Below the pieces are notes generated by a model, which made no database searches, had not been told where the DNA came from, and worked only from the letters and a program-made list of their open reading frames with translations. From Corynebacterium breve (lineage in GTDB: Bacteria > Actinomycetota > Actinomycetes > Mycobacteriales > Mycobacteriaceae), in assembly GCF_030252165.1 (NCBI RefSeq), contig NZ_CP126969.1, forward strand, positions 310,001-374,000: a stretch of 64,000 nt of DNA, written 5' to 3'. Positions 1-7,642 of this stretch are shown here, piece by piece (within the stretch, counting starts at the first letter, position 1; each line of letters starts with the position of its first letter). Position numbers and translations under genes: made by a program.

Positions 1-414
1 ATGCGCAGCGTCATGAGCTGGCTGCAGACGCCGTCGTCCTGGCAGTACATCCTGACCTACTTCCTGCTGATTATCTTCTTCTCGTACTTCTATGTCTCGA
101 TTCAGTACGATCCGACCGATCAAGCAGATAACATGAAGAAGTACGGTGGCTTCATTCCAGGCATCCGCCCGGGACGTCCTACCGCGCAGTACTTGGGCTA
201 CGTCATGAACCGACTGCTGTTTGTCGGTGCTCTATACCTCGCACTCATCGCAGTGTTGCCAAACATTGCTTTGGACGCAGGCTTGGGCTCGCAGAGCACC
301 ATGTCGGCGTTCGGCGGTACTGCAATTCTGATTATGGTTTCCGTGGCTCTGACTACGGTGAAGCAAATTGAATCCCAGCTCCTCCAATCCAACTACGAAG
401 GACTCTTGAAATAA
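1..414 (+). CDS. secY: SecY protein translocase subunit, C-terminal part (cut by window edge)
   Basis: This is the last 137 residues of the SecY channel of the Sec translocon in the cytoplasmic membrane. The frame is open at the window edge, so the real start lies upstream. Residues about 15-30 form a membrane helix, followed by the conserved cytoplasmic loop with [14 protein letters not shown] (about 48-61), which contacts SecA and the ribosome, then the last two helices (about 72-90 and 100-117). The stop overlaps the adk start as TAATG, so the two genes are translationally coupled. The order secY-adk-map is the classical end of the spc operon. Confidence 0.97.
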   Translation: MRSVMSWLQTPSSWQYILTYFLLIIFFSYFYVSIQYDPTDQADNMKKYGGFIPGIRPGRPTAQYLGYVMNRLLFVGALYLALIAVLPNIALDAGLGSQSTMSAFGGTAILIMVSVALTTVKQIESQLLQSNYEGLLK

Positions 415-959
415 TGCGACTCGTACTCCTCGGCCCTCCCGGCGCTGGCAAGGGCACCCAGGCAGCAATTCTCTCCGAAAAGCTCGGTGTTCCGCACATC
501 TCCACCGGCGACCTTTTCCGCGCAAACATTGGCGAAGGTACCCCCCTCGGCGTAGAGGCAAAGAGCTACATCGACGCTGGCAAGCTGGTTCCAACTGACG
601 TCACCGCACGCATGGTTGAGTCCCGCCTCGCCGAGGACGACGCAGCAAACGGCTTCCTTCTGGACGGCTTCCCACGTACCGTGGAGCAGGCAGACATCCT
701 CACCGAGCTGCTAGAGAAGAAGGGCACCGCACTCGACGGAGTTCTGAACTTCAACATTGACGAGGATGTAGTGGTACAGCGCATGCTCGCTCGTGGCCGT
801 GCTGACGACAACGAGGAAACCATCCGCACCCGTCTGCAGGTTTACCGCGACGAGACCAAGCCACTCATCGACCACTACGGCGACCAGATCATCTCGATCG
901 ACGCTGAAGGTGAAGTTGAAGAGGTTAACCAGCGCGCGATGGACAAGCTGGGCAAGTAG
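414..959 (+). CDS. adk: Adenylate kinase
   Basis: Cytoplasmic enzyme interconverting ATP + AMP and 2 ADP. It has the P-loop [10 protein letters not shown] at residues 7-16, the AMP-binding STGDLFR segment near residue 30 and the DGFPR motif near 84. At 181 residues it is the short-lid form usual in actinobacteria; no zinc-binding cysteines are present in the lid. The ATG overlaps the secY stop by one base, and a GAAGGA ribosome site lies inside secY. Confidence 0.98.
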   Translation: MRLVLLGPPGAGKGTQAAILSEKLGVPHISTGDLFRANIGEGTPLGVEAKSYIDAGKLVPTDVTARMVESRLAEDDAANGFLLDGFPRTVEQADILTELLEKKGTALDGVLNFNIDEDVVVQRMLARGRADDNEETIRTRLQVYRDETKPLIDHYGDQIISIDAEGEVEEVNQRAMDKLGK

Positions 960-1046
960 CTCGCTTAACGACGAACACAACGGCCGGTACACAATTGGTA
1001 CCGGCTTTTGTTGTTCACAAAGCTCTTCAAAGGGAAAGGGAAACCC

Positions 1047-1853
1047 GTGGTGTTTCGTAAGCGCAACAAGGTGATCGCTGCCAAGACTCCTAGCGAGCTC
1101 GACGCGATGGAAAAAGCAGGCCGTGTCGTCGGCATTGCCCTGCAGGAGGTCCGCGCCGCAGCCAAGCCCGGCGCCACGACCGCAGACTTAGACAAGGTAG
1201 CTGAAGATGTCATTCGCTCATTTGGCGCGATTCCGACATTCTTGGGATACAACGGTTTCACAGGCTCGATCTGTGCCTCGGTAAACGACACCGTTGTACA
1301 CGGCATTCCTTCCGACGAGATTGTCCTGCGAGATGGCGACCTTGTCTCGATCGACTGTGGTGCAACTCTCGACGGCTGGGTCGGCGACTCCGCCTGGAGC
1401 TTCGGGGTAGGAGACCTTGCCGATGACGTGGACAAGCTCAACCGTGCAACCGAGCAGGTCTTGCTGGACGGCCTGCAGGCAATGGTTCCAGGAAATCGCT
1501 TGACCGACGTTTCCCATGCCCTCGAAGTGGCCACCCGAAAGGCCGAGCGTGACTTTGGCGTGCAGCTGGGCATCCTCGACGGTTATGGCGGACATGGCAT
1601 CGGACGCACAATGCACGAAGACCCCTACCTTGCGAATGAGGGCAAAGGTGGGCGTGGACCGCTCATCCAAGAGGGCTCCTGCTTGGCCATCGAGCCGATG
1701 TTGATCCTCGGTGGGGAAGTGGACTCGGTAGTGCTTGACGACGACTGGACCGTGAAGACGCTCGACGGATCGCCAGCGGCACACTGGGAACACACGGTGG
1801 CAGCAACTTCACAGGGCCCCCGTATCCTTACCCCCAGGGAACCTCAAGGTTAA
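1047..1853 (+). CDS. map: Methionine aminopeptidase, type I
   Basis: Removes the initiator methionine from nascent proteins; a two-metal M24 peptidase of the cytoplasm. With the GTG at 1047 as start (268 aa), the metal ligands are D103, D114, H183, E216 and E248, and H85 is the substrate-side histidine of VVHGIP. The start is chosen because AAAGGGAAAGGG (1029-1040) sits just upstream; the frame stays open to an ATG at 1008, but that ATG has no ribosome site and would add 13 unconserved residues. It follows adk by 87 bases and probably belongs to the same transcript. Confidence 0.96.
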   Translation: MVFRKRNKVIAAKTPSELDAMEKAGRVVGIALQEVRAAAKPGATTADLDKVAEDVIRSFGAIPTFLGYNGFTGSICASVNDTVVHGIPSDEIVLRDGDLVSIDCGATLDGWVGDSAWSFGVGDLADDVDKLNRATEQVLLDGLQAMVPGNRLTDVSHALEVATRKAERDFGVQLGILDGYGGHGIGRTMHEDPYLANEGKGGRGPLIQEGSCLAIEPMLILGGEVDSVVLDDDWTVKTLDGSPAAHWEHTVAATSQGPRILTPREPQG

Positions 1854-1873
1854 TGAGGCAACCGTTTCCGGCC

Positions 1874-1879
1874 TATACT
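1874..1879 (+). promoter_or_regulatory. -10 box of L,D-transpeptidase gene, leaderless
   Basis: TATACT ends 7 bases before the ATG at 1887, so transcription should begin at or next to the start codon. No ribosome site is visible. Confidence 0.6.
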
Positions 1880-1886
1880 AAATCTT

Positions 1887-2666
1887 ATGAATAGCTTTTC
1901 TCGTCGTTTCAGTGCCATTGTCCTTGCCCTGCTGACCTCAATTGGGCTGGTCGTCAGTCCGGCGCAAGCTTCTGCACAGGATCTCTCCAGCGCCATTCCG
2001 GGTGTAGACCTGACTGCGGTGGAGGAGCTTTACTCTGGCTCAGGCCTCCCAGCCCTCGAGGTCCCTAATCTTGGATCCTCGGACATGTCGTCCAACGCCG
2101 AAACCACAGCGTGGAATGCGCGCAACGCGCTCCATGTAAGCGTTGGCGTAGTAGACCAGATGAGCCCGCAGCTTACCCAGCAGATTCGTCGCGCAATCGA
2201 CCAAGCATTGGAAGCTGCATTCCCAGGCATCATTGCACGCCATACGGCACCGGCACCGGCACCGGCACCGGCACCGGCACCAGCACCTGCACCGCGTCCA
2301 ACCCCGGCATTCGATTACGGATCGTGCCCTCCACAGGCCAAGGCATGCGTTGACCTTGCTGGTCAGCGCTCCTGGCTACAGAACAACGGCCAGGTCTATT
2401 ACGGTGCAGTACGTGTTTCCACCGGCCGCCCAGGCCAGGAAACCCCGCGCGGTACCTTCTACGTGAACCGCAAGGTGCGCGACGAGATCTCCCACGAATT
2501 CAACAATGCGCCGATGCCATTCGCCACCTACTTCACCTATAACGGAATTGCTTTCCATGAGGGCAACCCTGATTACATGTCTGCGGGTTGCGTGCGCATG
2601 TACCGTCAGGACGCACAGAAGTACTTCAACGATCTCCAAATCGGCGATATGGTGTACGTGTACTAA
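1887..2666 (+). CDS. Secreted L,D-transpeptidase (YkuD family)
   Basis: Predicted exported enzyme forming 3-3 cross-links or attaching molecules to meso-DAP in peptidoglycan. Residues 1-31 look like a Sec signal peptide (RR, hydrophobic 10-24, cleavage near AQASA). A helical region follows, then a Pro-Ala linker of eight alternating pairs near residues 121-137, then a YkuD catalytic domain from about 155 to the end. The signature is H224 and C235 in the HxnSxGCVRM pattern. It is short (259 aa) and lacks the Ig-like domains of mycobacterial LdtMt2. The linker is encoded by a hexanucleotide tandem repeat. Which reaction it performs cannot be read from sequence. Confidence 0.9.
   Translation: MNSFSRRFSAIVLALLTSIGLVVSPAQASAQDLSSAIPGVDLTAVEELYSGSGLPALEVPNLGSSDMSSNAETTAWNARNALHVSVGVVDQMSPQLTQQIRRAIDQALEAAFPGIIARHTAPAPAPAPAPAPAPAPRPTPAFDYGSCPPQAKACVDLAGQRSWLQNNGQVYYGAVRVSTGRPGQETPRGTFYVNRKVRDEISHEFNNAPMPFATYFTYNGIAFHEGNPDYMSAGCVRMYRQDAQKYFNDLQIGDMVYVY
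2246..2281 (+). repeat. In-frame hexanucleotide tandem repeat, GGCACC x6
   Basis: Six perfect copies of GGCACC are followed by two degenerate copies. Each unit encodes two residues of the Ala-Pro linker of the L,D-transpeptidase, so slippage would change linker length without a frameshift. Confidence 0.95.
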
Positions 2667-2697
2667 GACATCAGGCGAGAAAAGTCGTCGTTAAGCA

Positions 2698-2738
2698 AAC
2701 GCCCGTCCTGCATTTCCGCAGGAGGGCGTTTTGTTTTT
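2698..2738 (+). terminator. Rho-independent terminator after L,D-transpeptidase gene
   Basis: Stem AACGCCC plus TCCTGC (2698-2711, one bulged G) pairs with GCAGGAGGGCGTT (2718-2730) around a 6-base loop, followed by TTGTTTTT. Confidence 0.85.
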
Positions 2739-2758
2739 GCAGCATAAGACGCTATAGT
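2731..2758 (+). promoter_or_regulatory. Possible infA promoter
   Basis: TTGTTT (2731-2736) and TATAGT (2753-2758) are 16 bases apart. The -35 hexamer would overlap the T-tract of the preceding terminator. This gives a leader of about 90 bases before infA. Confidence 0.4.
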
Positions 2759-2854
2759 AAGCCCTTGGTGTGTAGCTATGCTGCCCACCGTAAGTTAGTG
2801 GACCACAAAGAATGCAGGTGCCCAGGAATTCTTGGCACCGGGAATGCGGAGTTT

Positions 2855-3073
2855 ATGGCTAAAGAAGGCGCTATCGAGGTTGAGGGTCGCATTGTCGAGC
2901 CTCTGCCGAATGCAATGTTCCGTGTCGAACTAGACAACGGGCACAAGGTTCTTGCTCACATCAGTGGCAAGATGCGCCAGCACTACATCCGAATCCTCCC
3001 AGAGGACCGCGTCGTCGTGGAGCTGTCTCCATACGACTTGGACCGCGGGCGCATCACGTACCGCTACAAGTAA
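2855..3073 (+). CDS. infA: Translation initiation factor IF-1
   Basis: Binds the 30S A site during initiation. It is 72 residues long, the normal length, and forms a single S1/OB-fold. Family motifs [25 protein letters not shown] and RYHIRI-like (here [14 protein letters not shown]) are all present. The frame is open upstream to 2588, but only the ATG at 2855 matches the family start. rpmJ, which follows infA in many bacteria, is absent; rpsM follows after 181 bases of structured leader. Confidence 0.98.
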   Translation: MAKEGAIEVEGRIVEPLPNAMFRVELDNGHKVLAHISGKMRQHYIRILPEDRVVVELSPYDLDRGRITYRYK

Positions 3074-3096
3074 GATACAGAAGCCTCCTTACCCAG

Positions 3097-3149
3097 GGCA
3101 CGCGTCAATTTCGCGTGCCTGCTATTACCTCCGGCCACGGTGGCTGGAG
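3097..3149 (+). promoter_or_regulatory. Two consecutive hairpins in the infA-rpsM spacer (candidate r-protein leader)
   Basis: Hairpin 1 is GGCACGCG / CGCGTGCC (3097-3104, 3112-3119; 7-base loop). Hairpin 2 is CTCCGGCCA / TGGCTGGAG (3129-3137, 3141-3149; one G-U pair). Neither has a T-tract. Position before rpsM-rpsK-rpsD-rpoA fits a leader for feedback control, but no known motif was recognised. Confidence 0.45.
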
Positions 3150-3254
3150 CCATGCGAATCACAACCCATCATCCGGTACGGCCCGGGTAAAGCGTTGCTT
3201 GGTATGGACGGATAGGGAGAAAACCACCGTAACAACCCGAAAGGCACGTACCAC

Positions 3255-3623
3255 ATGGCACGTCTAGCTGGTGTTGACCTCCCACGCAATAAGCGTATGG
3301 AGATCGCACTGACCTACATCTATGGAATTGGCCCAGCCCGTTCCAAGCAACTGCTCGAAGAGACCGGCATTTCTCCTGATCTGCGAACCGACAACCTGAC
3401 CGATGATCAGGTCGCCGCGTTGCGTGACGTAATCGAAGCTTCCTGGAAGGTAGAGGGTGACCTCCGCCGCGAAGTCCAGGCTGACATTCGTCGCAAGATT
3501 GAAATCGGCTCCTACCAGGGACTGCGTCACCGTCGTAGCTTGCCAGTCCGTGGTCAGCGTACGAAGACCAACGCTCGTACCCGTAAGGGCCCGAAGAAGA
3601 CCATCGCAGGAAAGAAGAAGTAA
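3255..3623 (+). CDS. rpsM: 30S ribosomal protein S13
   Basis: Small-subunit head protein contacting the P-site tRNA and the large subunit. At 122 residues it matches the family, with [20 protein letters not shown] at the N-terminus and the basic tail [28 protein letters not shown] at 3239-3246 is its ribosome site. It is followed by rpsK after 3 bases, so the alpha-operon genes are co-transcribed. Confidence 0.99.
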   Translation: MARLAGVDLPRNKRMEIALTYIYGIGPARSKQLLEETGISPDLRTDNLTDDQVAALRDVIEASWKVEGDLRREVQADIRRKIEIGSYQGLRHRRSLPVRGQRTKTNARTRKGPKKTIAGKKK

Positions 3624-3626
3624 TCA

Positions 3627-4022
3627 ATGCCTCCTAAGTCTCGTTCCGGCGCGCGTCGTCGCGTCGTTAAAAAGAATGTGGCTAATGGCCACGCATACAT
3701 CAAGTCCACCTTCAACAACACCATCGTGTCGATCACCGATACCACCGGTGCTGTGATCTCTTGGGCATCTTCCGGTCACGTGGGATTCAAGGGCTCTCGT
3801 AAGTCCACCCCATTCGCCGCACAGATGGCTGCAGAGAACGCTGCACGCAAGGCAATGGATCACGGCATGAAGAAGGTCGACGTGTTCGTCAAGGGCCCAG
3901 GTTCCGGTCGTGAAACCGCAATCCGTTCTCTCCAGGCCGCAGGCCTAGAGGTGTCCTCGATCTCCGACGTGACGCCACAGCCATTCAATGGCTGCCGTCC
4001 CGCGAAGCGTCGTCGCGTTTAA
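3627..4022 (+). CDS. rpsK: 30S ribosomal protein S11
   Basis: Small-subunit platform protein near the E site. The 131 residues include the family core ATFNNT-like segment (here [13 protein letters not shown]) and the C-terminal [11 protein letters not shown]. It starts 3 bases after the rpsM stop and has little room for its own ribosome site, consistent with coupled translation. Confidence 0.99.
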   Translation: MPPKSRSGARRRVVKKNVANGHAYIKSTFNNTIVSITDTTGAVISWASSGHVGFKGSRKSTPFAAQMAAENAARKAMDHGMKKVDVFVKGPGSGRETAIRSLQAAGLEVSSISDVTPQPFNGCRPAKRRRV

Positions 4023-4044
4023 GGGAAAGGAAAGAGGTTAAATA

Positions 4045-4650
4045 ATGGCTCGTTACACTGGCCCAGCAACCCGTAAGTCCCGTCGTCTCCGCGTCGACCT
4101 AGTCGGCGGCGACATGTCGTTTGAGCGTCGTCCGTACCCTCCGGGACAGGCAGGCCGCGCTCGCATCAAGGAGTCCGAGTACCTCCTGCAGCTGCAGGAA
4201 AAGCAGAAGGCTCGTTTCACCTATGGTGTCATGGAAAAGCAGTTCCGTCGTTACTACGAGGAGGCTAACCGCCTTCCAGGTAAGACCGGCGACAACCTGC
4301 TGATCCTTCTTGAGTCCCGTCTGGACAACGTTGTATACCGTGCAGGTCTGGCTAACACTCGTCGCCAGGCACGCCAGCTTGTCTCCCACGGTCACTTCAC
4401 CGTGAACGGCAAGAAGACTAACGTTCCGTCTCACAAGGTGACCCAGTACGACATCATCGATGTTCGTGAAAAGTCCCGCAAGATGATCTGGTTTGAAGAA
4501 GCTCAGGACAACCTGGTTAACGCCGTTGTTCCAGCTTGGCTCCAGGTCGTCCCAGAGACCCTGCGCATCCTCGTGCACCAGCTGCCCGAGCGCGCTCAGA
4601 TTGAGGTGCCCATCCAGGAGCAGCTCATCGTCGAGCTTTACTCGAAGTAA
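4045..4650 (+). CDS. rpsD: 30S ribosomal protein S4 (cysteine-free form)
   Basis: Primary 16S rRNA-binding and assembly protein; in proteobacteria it is also the alpha-operon repressor. It is 201 residues long with an S4 RNA-binding domain at about 92-155 (RLDNVVYRAGLANTRRQARQLVSHGH). The N-terminal domain has no cysteines, so it is the zinc-free (C-) paralogue type. AAAGGAAAGAGG upstream is the ribosome site. Whether it feeds back on the infA-rpsM leader is open. Confidence 0.99.
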   Translation: MARYTGPATRKSRRLRVDLVGGDMSFERRPYPPGQAGRARIKESEYLLQLQEKQKARFTYGVMEKQFRRYYEEANRLPGKTGDNLLILLESRLDNVVYRAGLANTRRQARQLVSHGHFTVNGKKTNVPSHKVTQYDIIDVREKSRKMIWFEEAQDNLVNAVVPAWLQVVPETLRILVHQLPERAQIEVPIQEQLIVELYSK

Positions 4651-4760
4651 TCACTTCACCTCCGCTCGCCAACGGCCTCGGCTGTATGGTGGTCGGAAAA
4701 TCTTCCAAAAAGTTTGTCCCTACCGGCGTCAAATAGTGGTCGCCGAAAAAGGAGAAGTCC

Positions 4761-5771
4761 ATGCTTATTTCACAGCGCCCTCAGCTTACCGAGGAGTTCA
4801 TCGATACCAACCGCTCGAAGTTCGTCATTGAACCACTTGAGCCAGGTTTCGGTTACACCCTGGGTAACTCGCTTCGTCGCACCCTGCTGTCTTCTATCCC
4901 TGGCGCAGCTGTCACCTCGATCAAGATTGACGGTGTTCTTCATGAGTTCACCACCATCAACGGCATCAAGGAAAATGTTTCGGAAATCATCCTGAACATC
5001 AAGCAGCTCGTTCTGTCTTCCGACTCCGACGAGCCGGTAGTCATGTACCTGTCTAAGGAAGGTCCAGGCCAGGTCACCGCAGGCGATATCCAGCCACCAG
5101 CTGGTGTAGAGATCCACAACCCGGATCTGCCAATCGCGACTCTGAATGAGCAGGCAAAGCTGGACATGGAGTTGATCGTTGAGCGTGGCCGTGGCTATGT
5201 CCCAGCAGTACCTAACTCCGGTGGAGAGGTTGGCCGCATTCCGGTTGACCAGATTTACTCCCCAGTTTTGAAGGTCAGCTACAAGGTCGAAGCTACTCGT
5301 GTCGAGCAGCGCACCGACTTTGACAAGCTGGTCATCGATGTGGAGACCAAGAACTCCATGAGTGCACGTGACGCATTGGCGTCTGCAGGTTCCACCCTGG
5401 TCGAGCTGTTCGGCTTGGCACGTGAGCTCAACGTGGAGTCCGAAGGCATCGAGATCGGTCCATCTCCGCAGGAGACCGAGTACATCGCTGCTTACAACCT
5501 CCCGATCGAAGACCTCAACTTCTCCGTTCGCTCCTACAACTGCCTGAAGCGCCAGGAAATCCACACCGTTGGTGAGCTCGCTGAGTGCACCGAGTCGGAC
5601 CTGCTGGATATCCGCAACTTCGGTCAGAAGTCCATCAACGAAGTAAAGATTAAGCTCGCTTCGCTGGGACTGACCCTGAAGGACGCACCGGAAGATTTCG
5701 ACCCAACCCAGATCGAGGGCTATGACGCCGAAACCGGCGACTACATCGATGGCGGCGCGGAAGAAGAGTAA
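4761..5771 (+). CDS. rpoA: DNA-directed RNA polymerase subunit alpha
   Basis: Alpha subunit that dimerises to seed RNA polymerase assembly. The 336 residues comprise the N-terminal dimerisation domain (about 1-230, with [20 protein letters not shown]) and the alpha-CTD (about 250-315, with SYNCLKR and [16 protein letters not shown]), which binds UP elements and activators. A strong AAAGGAGA ribosome site precedes the ATG. The 110-base gap after rpsD contains a possible -10 (TATGGT, 4685-4690), so some transcription may start there. Confidence 0.99.
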   Translation: MLISQRPQLTEEFIDTNRSKFVIEPLEPGFGYTLGNSLRRTLLSSIPGAAVTSIKIDGVLHEFTTINGIKENVSEIILNIKQLVLSSDSDEPVVMYLSKEGPGQVTAGDIQPPAGVEIHNPDLPIATLNEQAKLDMELIVERGRGYVPAVPNSGGEVGRIPVDQIYSPVLKVSYKVEATRVEQRTDFDKLVIDVETKNSMSARDALASAGSTLVELFGLARELNVESEGIEIGPSPQETEYIAAYNLPIEDLNFSVRSYNCLKRQEIHTVGELAECTESDLLDIRNFGQKSINEVKIKLASLGLTLKDAPEDFDPTQIEGYDAETGDYIDGGAEEE

Positions 5772-5789
5772 AAAGCTCAAAGACACTTT

Positions 5790-5811
5790 GACTCTTATTC
5801 TGTAGAGTCAC
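5790..5811 (+). repeat. Inverted repeat between rpoA and rplQ
   Basis: TGACTCT (5790-5796) and AGAGTCA (5805-5811) form a perfect 7-bp inverted repeat around TATTCTGT. It could be an attenuating hairpin, or its core could act as a -10 box for rplQ. Nothing more decides between these. Confidence 0.4.
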
Positions 5812-5844
5812 GCGCTCAATAAACCGCACACGAGGAGTACGAAT

Positions 5845-6357
5845 ATGCCTACCCCAAAGCAAGGCGCCCGTCTCGGCGGATCAGCATCCAACCAGAAGCA
5901 CATTCTGTCCAACATGGCTGCATCCCTCATCGAGCACGGAGCAATCAAGTCCACTGACGCAAAGATCAAGGTCCTGCGTCCTTACGTGGAAAAGCTGATC
6001 ACCAAGGCGAAGCGCGGCACCGTTGCCGACCGTCGCGAGGTTCTGAAGCACATCCCAAGCAAGCCTGTCGTCAACCACCTTTTCGACGAGCTCGCACCAC
6101 AGTTTGAGAACCGTGCGGGTGGCTACACCCGCATCGTCAAGCTGGAGAACCGTTCCGGTGACAACGCTCCAATGTCGCAGATCTCCCTCGTTCTTGAGGA
6201 GACTGTGTCCACTGAGGCTACCCGCGCTACCCGCGCAGCTGCTTCCAAGCAGGCAGAGGAAGCCAAGGCTGAGGAGACCGAAGTTGAAGCAACCGAGGCT
6301 GAGGTCGAAGAGACCGAGGTAAAGGAAGCCGAAGCAGAGGAGACCGAGGAGAAGTAA
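5845..6357 (+). CDS. rplQ: 50S ribosomal protein L17 with acidic C-terminal extension
   Basis: Large-subunit protein near the exit tunnel. Residues 1-120 are the normal L17 fold ([28 protein letters not shown]-like [10 protein letters not shown]). Residues about 121-170 are an extra Ala/Glu-rich tail with roughly half acidic residues and no obvious fold; similar tails are known in actinobacterial L17. GAGGAG precedes the ATG. It is followed by a strong terminator, closing the ribosomal cluster. Confidence 0.98.
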   Translation: MPTPKQGARLGGSASNQKHILSNMAASLIEHGAIKSTDAKIKVLRPYVEKLITKAKRGTVADRREVLKHIPSKPVVNHLFDELAPQFENRAGGYTRIVKLENRSGDNAPMSQISLVLEETVSTEATRATRAAASKQAEEAKAEETEVEATEAEVEETEVKEAEAEETEEK

Positions 6358-6377
6358 ATTTTCCTCCCCGTCTCATA

Positions 6378-6416
6378 CCGCCCCGCACTGCATTGTGCGG
6401 GGCGGCTCTGTCTTTT
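6378..6416 (+). terminator. Terminator after rplQ
   Basis: Perfect 11-bp stem CCGCCCCGCAC / GTGCGGGGCGG (6378-6388, 6395-6405) with a 6-base loop, then CTCTGTCTTTT. Confidence 0.92.
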
Positions 6417-6438
6417 CGGTCACAAGATTTCCGCAGAA

Positions 6439-6456
6439 AATACCCGGAGGGGTACC
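6439..6456 (+). promoter_or_regulatory. CsoR/CstR-type palindrome before DUF2892 gene
   Basis: AATACCC-GGAG-GGGTACC: inner arms TACCC and GGGTA are separated by 4 bases, the layout of CsoR-family operators. The same half-sites with the same spacing occur at 14213-14230 before the persulfide dioxygenase gene. Confidence 0.55.
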
Positions 6457-6494
6457 ATTTGTAGTGGTATCAACAAACTCAGAAAGGAACCGGA

Positions 6495-6695
6495 ATGACC
6501 CCCAATGAATCTGGCCTTGACCGTGGCATCCGTGCCGTCATCGCAGTAGCTGCAGGCATCTCAGCATTTACTCTGACCGAGCCGGGCAAGCCACTTGGAA
6601 TTATTCTCATCATCGTTGCAGTCCTGATGGCTGTGACCGCGGCAATCGGCTTCTGCCCGCTGTACAAACTCCTTGGCGTTAGCACCACCAAGTAA
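6495..6695 (+). CDS. DUF2892 (YgaP-like transmembrane domain) protein
   Basis: A 66-residue inner-membrane protein with two predicted helices (about 11-25 and 33-53) and the family signature GFCPLYKLLG at the C-terminus. The same domain forms the membrane part of YgaP, a rhodanese of sulfur metabolism, but here no rhodanese is attached. AGAAAGGA precedes the ATG. The operator-like palindrome upstream links it to the persulfide operon at 14333-16504. The molecular function is unknown. Confidence 0.8.
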   Translation: MTPNESGLDRGIRAVIAVAAGISAFTLTEPGKPLGIILIIVAVLMAVTAAIGFCPLYKLLGVSTTK

Positions 6696-6733
6696 AAGCC
6701 CTGGGTACGCGGGGTTGGTAATCTATTTGCATC

Positions 6734-7642
6734 ATGAGCGATGCCACCCCGCCCCAACACGTCCGACTTCGGGTCGATCTTGCATACGACGGCACCGACT
6801 TTCACGGTTGGGCCCGCCAGAAGGCAACTCCAGAAGGCCCAGTACGCACAGTCCAAGAGACCGTCGAAGCCGCATTAACGACGATAATGCGTACCCCCGT
6901 CCACCTCACCGTGGCAGGGCGCACCGACGCGGGTGTTCACGCGAGTGGCCAGGTTGCCCACTGTGATATCCCTGCGACGGCCCTTGATCAGCGCTCCATC
7001 GACGGCGACCCACAACGGTTAGTCCGCCGCCTGAGCAAATTTCTCCCGGAGGATATCCGCATCCAAAGCGTCGACTTCGCGCCGGAGGGATTTGATGCGC
7101 GTTTTTCGGCGCTCACCCGTACCTATGTTTACCGAGTGACCACGCATCCAGGAGGAGCACTGCCTACTCGCGTGCGCGATACTGCTACGTGGATGAAGCC
7201 GGTAGATGTCAACCTTATGCAGGAAGTCGCTTTGGGACTCGTCGGTTTGCACGATTTTGCGGCCTTCTGCCGCCCGCGTCCGCACTCCACCACCATCCGT
7301 GAGCTGCAATCATTCGTGTGGAGGGATTCGTCGACAAGCGAAGAGCCTCAGCTGTACGAGGCCGATGTCATTGCCGATGCCTTTTGCTGGAACATGGTGC
7401 GAGCGCTCGTCGGCGCCTGCCTGGCGGTAGGGGAAGGACGCAGGGATTACCCTTGGGCCAAGCTTCTCCTGCAACAGGAGCAACGGAGTTCGGACGTTCC
7501 GCTCGCGCCTGCTAGAGGCTTGACCCTGAGGGGCGTATCGTATCCACCTGATGAGGAATTGGCTTCCCGCAACGCGGTAACGCGTGACAAGCGGGAGAGC
7601 TCCGAAGTTGCGTCACAGAATAACGAAAGCAGGGAAGCATGA
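6734..7642 (+). CDS. truA: tRNA pseudouridine(38-40) synthase TruA
   Basis: Modifies uridines 38-40 of the tRNA anticodon arm. The catalytic aspartate is D65 in AGRTDAGVHA; YDGTDFHGWARQ near residue 18 and the RTYVYRV segment are also diagnostic. The protein is 302 residues, with about 35 extra polar residues at the C-terminus. TAATCT lies 9 bases before the ATG, so the mRNA may be almost leaderless. It overlaps the next gene by 4 bases (ATGA). Confidence 0.96.
   Translation: MSDATPPQHVRLRVDLAYDGTDFHGWARQKATPEGPVRTVQETVEAALTTIMRTPVHLTVAGRTDAGVHASGQVAHCDIPATALDQRSIDGDPQRLVRRLSKFLPEDIRIQSVDFAPEGFDARFSALTRTYVYRVTTHPGGALPTRVRDTATWMKPVDVNLMQEVALGLVGLHDFAAFCRPRPHSTTIRELQSFVWRDSSTSEEPQLYEADVIADAFCWNMVRALVGACLAVGEGRRDYPWAKLLLQQEQRSSDVPLAPARGLTLRGVSYPPDEELASRNAVTRDKRESSEVASQNNESREA

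Noticed and set aside
1..414. Leftmost ATG as a complete SecY or a short gene
   Set aside because: The frame is open at the edge and the residues match the last third of SecY, so the ATG at position 1 is only an internal methionine.
2233..2466. ORF made of His-Arg repeats in the L,D-transpeptidase region
   Set aside because: It is the shifted reading of the GGCACC repeat of the real gene.
4770..5786. Open frame of similar size opposite rpoA
   Set aside because: rpoA is unambiguous on the plus strand and the antisense protein has no recognisable domain.
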